Assembly (NCBI GenBank): GCA_029777335.1
Contig: JAKOSN010000085.1
Coordinates: 1 to 64,000, forward strand
DNA: 64,000 nt
Source: Planctomycetota bacterium
GTDB lineage: Bacteria > Planctomycetota > Planctomycetia > Gemmatales > Gemmataceae
Reading direction: 5' to 3'
Made by a program: the position numbers and the translations under genes. Positions 61,339 through 64,000 of this stretch are shown here, in pieces; within the stretch, counting starts at the first letter, position 1; each line of letters begins with the position of its first letter. The notes under the pieces are model-generated. The model was not told the DNA's origin and did no database searches. It worked only from the letters and a program-made list of their open reading frames with translations.

Positions 61339-62112
61339 TTAGCGCGGATAGCGTTGCTGAAACTGGCGCACGATGGTGGTTAAATGCTCGTCGAGTCGGG
61401 GCCACACTTCCTCCTCGATCGCCGGGGGAATCCCACCATAGAACGCATCGGCAATGCCCCCCGCAATGCAGGCAATAGTATCGCTATCCCCACCGAGCGA
61501 GATGGCCTTGCGTACGGCATCTTCATAGCTGGTCGATTCGAGAAAAGCAATGATGGCCTCGGGAACGGAGCCCTGGCAGGAGACATCAAAGCGATAGGTG
61601 GGGCGGATCTCGTCGAGGGGGCGATCAAGGTTGTAGCCAAAGTGGTCGGTGATGTAGCGGTGAATCGCCGGCTTGTCGGCGCCGGTGCGGGCGAGAAAGA
61701 CGGCGGCTGCCGTGGCGACGGCGCCCTTGACCCCCTCGGGGTGGTTATGAGTCACGCTGGCGCTGCGCTCGGCCTGGGTGAGGACCTCGTCCAGCGAGGC
61801 GAAGGCAAAGCCGATGGGGCTGACGCGCATGGCCGAGCCGTTGCCAAAACTGTGATACGGACTCCGCGACGGCGATTTGGCCCATTCGCGAAAGGTGCCC
61901 CCATAGCCGGCGCGCGGATAGCGGCGGAAGTATTCCTTGAGTTTGTCGGTGTAACTTACCCCGCTGAGCAGCGAGTCGGCCAGCGCCACGGTCAAGACGG
62001 TGTCGTCGGTGAAGCGACAGCCCTCATCGAACAGCGGGTAGAAATAGGGTGTGAGCACATTGCGGCGCTCGTAGACCGAGCCAATGATATCTCCCGCGAT
62101 CGCTCCCAGCAT
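61339..62112 (-). CDS. ADP-ribosylglycohydrolase family protein
   Basis: 257 residues from the ATG at 62112, with GGGAGG upstream. Family motifs: MLGAIAGDIIGSVYE at the start, CRFTDDTVLTVALAD (paired Asp metal ligands), HSFGNGSAMRVSPIG, and GGDSDTIACIAGGIADAFYG near the C-terminus. Such enzymes remove ADP-ribose from proteins (DraG-like) or act on other ADP-ribosylated compounds. Its place between a gspF-like gene and recN in one transcript is unusual; a link to DNA damage can only be speculated. Confidence 0.92.
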   Translation of the reverse strand: MLGAIAGDIIGSVYERRNVLTPYFYPLFDEGCRFTDDTVLTVALADSLLSGVSYTDKLKEYFRRYPRAGYGGTFREWAKSPSRSPYHSFGNGSAMRVSPIGFAFASLDEVLTQAERSASVTHNHPEGVKGAVATAAAVFLARTGADKPAIHRYITDHFGYNLDRPLDEIRPTYRFDVSCQGSVPEAIIAFLESTSYEDAVRKAISLGGDSDTIACIAGGIADAFYGGIPPAIEEEVWPRLDEHLTTIVRQFQQRYPR

Positions 62113-62129
62113 GAAGACCTCCCTGTGCT

Positions 62130-63155
62130 TCAGAAGTGCGAAAATTGATTGAGGGCGGCCAGATAGGAACTGGCCAGGCGCAGGATGAGGAAGATAAGCA
62201 TGCACGCCACGAGAAACCAGACGGCCCAGCCGGCGCCCGTGGTCAACAGAGTCAGGCGCTCGCGGGCCACGTCGTTGTAATGTTCCGCCTGGTGGTGCAG
62301 CACCTCCGGGATGGTGCCGGCTTCCTCGGCATTGGCGAGGATATACTGGAAATCCTGGGGCAGCATTCCACTGGCCGCGAGCGATTCGCTCAGGTCGTTC
62401 CCGCGGCGCAGGGCGGCAGTCACCGCGTCGGTGCGCTCGATGAAGGCCTCGTTCCCCGTGGCGCGGAAGCTGAGTTTCACCGCCTGGATGACCGACATCC
62501 CGGTTTCGAGAATCAAGCGCAGGGCCAGACACAAACGCGTGAGCGCCAGCGCCTCCAAACACGGACCCACCAGGGGAACGTGGAGCAGAACGCGGTCCAC
62601 CATCGCTTTTTGCTTGAGCATCCGCGGCACAGCGAGCACGGCCAAAACCACCAGCGCAAATCCGCCATAGCCGATCGCCAGGATGAGCAGGGCGCCAGTC
62701 GTGCCCGACACGCCAAAGCCGAGCGGATCGAAGGAGGAATTGAACATGCCGAGGAGCAAGGGGATGGCGGCGATGACCAGGATGGCGACAAAATACTGAA
62801 AGAGAGGCCAGGTGATCTGGCTGCGAAATTGCCGGAGCAATTTTTGCTGCAGCAGGAAGTATTTTTCCAGTTCGCCAAAGACCTCCGGGAGATTGCCGCT
62901 CTGCTCGCCGACGCTGGCCAGCGCCACAAACAGAGGGGGCAGGCCGGCGCGGTGTTTTTTGAGAACATCCTCGAGCGCCTCGCCTTTTTCCAGGTCGGTG
63001 CTGATGCTCTCGGCGAGGGCGCGAACCGGCGGCGGTCCCTTGCGTGCCTGCTGGCGGAATACATCGCGCAGGGTAAGCCCCGCGCCGAGATAGTGACGCA
63101 GGGAGCGGCACAGTTCAATCAGGCTTGCGAGTGGCAAACGGGCAGTCTGAAACAT
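62130..63155 (-). CDS. Type II secretion / type IV pilus inner-membrane protein, GspF/PilC family
   Basis: 341 residues from the ATG at 63155; the frame extends 5' without a better start. Two GspF-type repeats are visible: the first (about 15-130) with SLRHYLGAGLTLRDVFRQQ and SVGEQSGNLPEVFGEL, the second (about 215-330) with LRLILETGMSVIQAVKLS and ANAEEAGTIPEVLHHQA. Membrane helices lie at about 110-135, 160-185 and the C-terminus. It forms the platform for pseudopilus or pilus assembly. No GspE/GspD genes are in the window, so it is separated from any core cluster; the ADP-ribosylglycohydrolase starts 17 bases downstream. Confidence 0.9.
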   Translation of the reverse strand: MFQTARLPLASLIELCRSLRHYLGAGLTLRDVFRQQARKGPPPVRALAESISTDLEKGEALEDVLKKHRAGLPPLFVALASVGEQSGNLPEVFGELEKYFLLQQKLLRQFRSQITWPLFQYFVAILVIAAIPLLLGMFNSSFDPLGFGVSGTTGALLILAIGYGGFALVVLAVLAVPRMLKQKAMVDRVLLHVPLVGPCLEALALTRLCLALRLILETGMSVIQAVKLSFRATGNEAFIERTDAVTAALRRGNDLSESLAASGMLPQDFQYILANAEEAGTIPEVLHHQAEHYNDVARERLTLLTTGAGWAVWFLVACMLIFLILRLASSYLAALNQFSHF

Positions 63156-63320
63156 GGCCAGCCTCGGCTGGAGGGGGGCACCGTTGGAGAGCTTCCACGC
63201 TCCCCGTTGGTGCCTGGTTGAAACTTCCCCCAGGGACCACTTTATGATACTGTCGCTATTGTAACCGCTTCTCCCAACATTCGATATTCTCACCGTTCAA
63301 CCTCCTGGAGGAAAGGCGCC

Positions 63321-64000
63321 ATGTTGCCAGGGACCGCGCGAGTCGCGCTGCTGATCCCGGTGTTGCTGGGGACGTCGCTGGTGTCCGCGCGAGCTGCCGA
63401 CACCAGGGAACTCCGCTGGCAATTCCGCAAAGGCCAGACCTACAAATACCTTGTCCACCATCACGAGGTGCGGACCAGTGAACTGGCCGACCAGAAGTTC
63501 GAAACCACCACGGAGAGCGACTACGAATGGCACTGGAAGGTGGATTCGATCGAGGACCAGGGGACGGCGACGCTCACGTGGAAACTGGGACGGCTGCGTG
63601 TAACAACCAGTGGCAAGGATTTCGACTTCACCTATGATTCGATGGGGCAGAATCGTTCCGACGAGGAATACAGGACCCGGCTGATCAACCTGTACAATCA
63701 GCTGCGCCATGCCTCGTTCCAGGTGAAGTTGAAGCCGAGCGGACAGGTGGTGGAGATTCGTGGGTTCGACAAGGTGCTGAACGATATTGAGGCAGCCGAT
63801 GTCAAGGCGTTTCATGCAGTGAACCTCCACGATGAGTCCTTCGCTTTTTTCCTGCAGCAAACGCTCGGTGTTCTCCCCGAGACGAAGGTGAGTAGCGACG
63901 CTCGCTGGGAAGTGCCGTTCCGCTCCACCTGGACGGGGTTGGCGGAGACCAGGGGGAAGTGGGAGTTTCAGCGCGGCAAACCCGCTCTGGTGGGCAAACA
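63321..64000 (+). CDS. Exported protein of unknown function (3' partial)
   Basis: The ATG at 63321 is preceded by GGAGGAAAGG. The frame stays open for 226 codons to the right edge, where it is cut. A signal peptide (LLIPVLLGTSLVSARAAD) is followed by beta-rich sequence starting LRWQFRKGQTYKYLVHH, then TATLTWKLGRLRV and FQVKLKPSGQVVEIRG. This resembles DUF6263-type exported planctomycete proteins and, in layout, the exported protein at 30166. The function is unknown. Confidence 0.78.
   Translation, partial: MLPGTARVALLIPVLLGTSLVSARAADTRELRWQFRKGQTYKYLVHHHEVRTSELADQKFETTTESDYEWHWKVDSIEDQGTATLTWKLGRLRVTTSGKDFDFTYDSMGQNRSDEEYRTRLINLYNQLRHASFQVKLKPSGQVVEIRGFDKVLNDIEAADVKAFHAVNLHDESFAFFLQQTLGVLPETKVSSDARWEVPFRSTWTGLAETRGKWEFQRGKPALVGK

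Noticed and set aside
1-64000. tRNA, rRNA, insertion sequences, prophage or integrative-element signs
   Set aside because: Intergenic gaps are short and none showed a tRNA-like fold or CCA end; no transposase, integrase or terminal repeats were recognised on either strand.

Overview
The window looks like a stretch of planctomycete chromosome, most likely from the Gemmata side of the phylum. It is GC-rich and codes for proteins almost end to end. Several families known mainly from Planctomycetes are present: a PSCyt1/DUF1549/DUF1553 cytochrome protein paired with a DUF1501 protein, a second DUF1501 protein, a DUF1559 pilin-like protein, proteins resembling TIGR03067 and TIGR03009, kinase-fold proteins fused to other modules, and a secreted protein with an LExLEERxVLS-type N-terminus. 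I see no rRNA, tRNA, insertion sequence, prophage or CRISPR array. Calls rest on motifs read by eye; no database search was possible.

Layout. (1) 2-4888: a tightly overlapped five-gene operon (ATP-grasp, PRTase with TRSP domain, HAD phosphatase, second PRTase with a possible PELOTA-like tail, CitE-like C-C lyase). This matches the nucleoside-like metabolite module known from Ter (tellurite/phage stress) loci; it is cut by the left edge. (2) 4877-16544: housekeeping and envelope genes: trpC, a CPBP protease, a sugar-epimerase-like protein, a PQQ-propeller protein, a Fur-family regulator, three secreted planctomycete proteins, a TolC-like protein, rsmD, a CCA-adding enzyme and a glyoxalase-fold protein. 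(3) 16861-34504: a large exported protein, a beta-hydroxyacid dehydrogenase, a 38-residue basic protein, csrA, a D-2-hydroxyacid dehydrogenase, a degenerate kinase/receiver/HD-GYP fusion, a CusRS-like two-component pair, a pilin-like protein, DUF1501, glycerate 2-kinase, a dimethylformamidase-like protein and a four-ACT aspartokinase. (4) 34617-43393: a methyltransferase, two divergent paralogous zinc-ribbon/membrane/HEAT proteins, a GYD protein, two paralogous small secreted proteins (one with CCxP repeats) and a metallo-beta-lactamase-fold protein. (5) 43477-55075: a candidate small RNA, a 1159-residue pseudokinase/TPR protein, a TSUP/DUF1634 transport pair, RNase HI, tsaB, a lipoprotein, an HExxH protein, a CoA-binding protein and a hybrid histidine kinase. 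(6) 55160-64000: the PSCyt/DUF1501 pair, a gspF-like / ADP-ribosylglycohydrolase / recN operon, and a secreted protein running off the right edge.

How the parts fit. The first operon should make one small molecule through ligase, glycosyl-transfer, phosphatase and aldolase steps. A beta-hydroxyacid dehydrogenase, a GyaR-like reductase and a glycerate 2-kinase suggest glyoxylate/glycerate metabolism, although they are not in one operon. Convergent gene pairs are often separated by long hairpins that probably serve as terminators in both directions. The items most worth follow-up are the Ter-type module, the two catalytically degenerate kinase-fold scaffolds, the HEAT membrane paralogues with a duplicated motif, the WCSFNFNAGIN secreted pair with similar leader hairpins, and the candidate small RNA near 43.5 kb.
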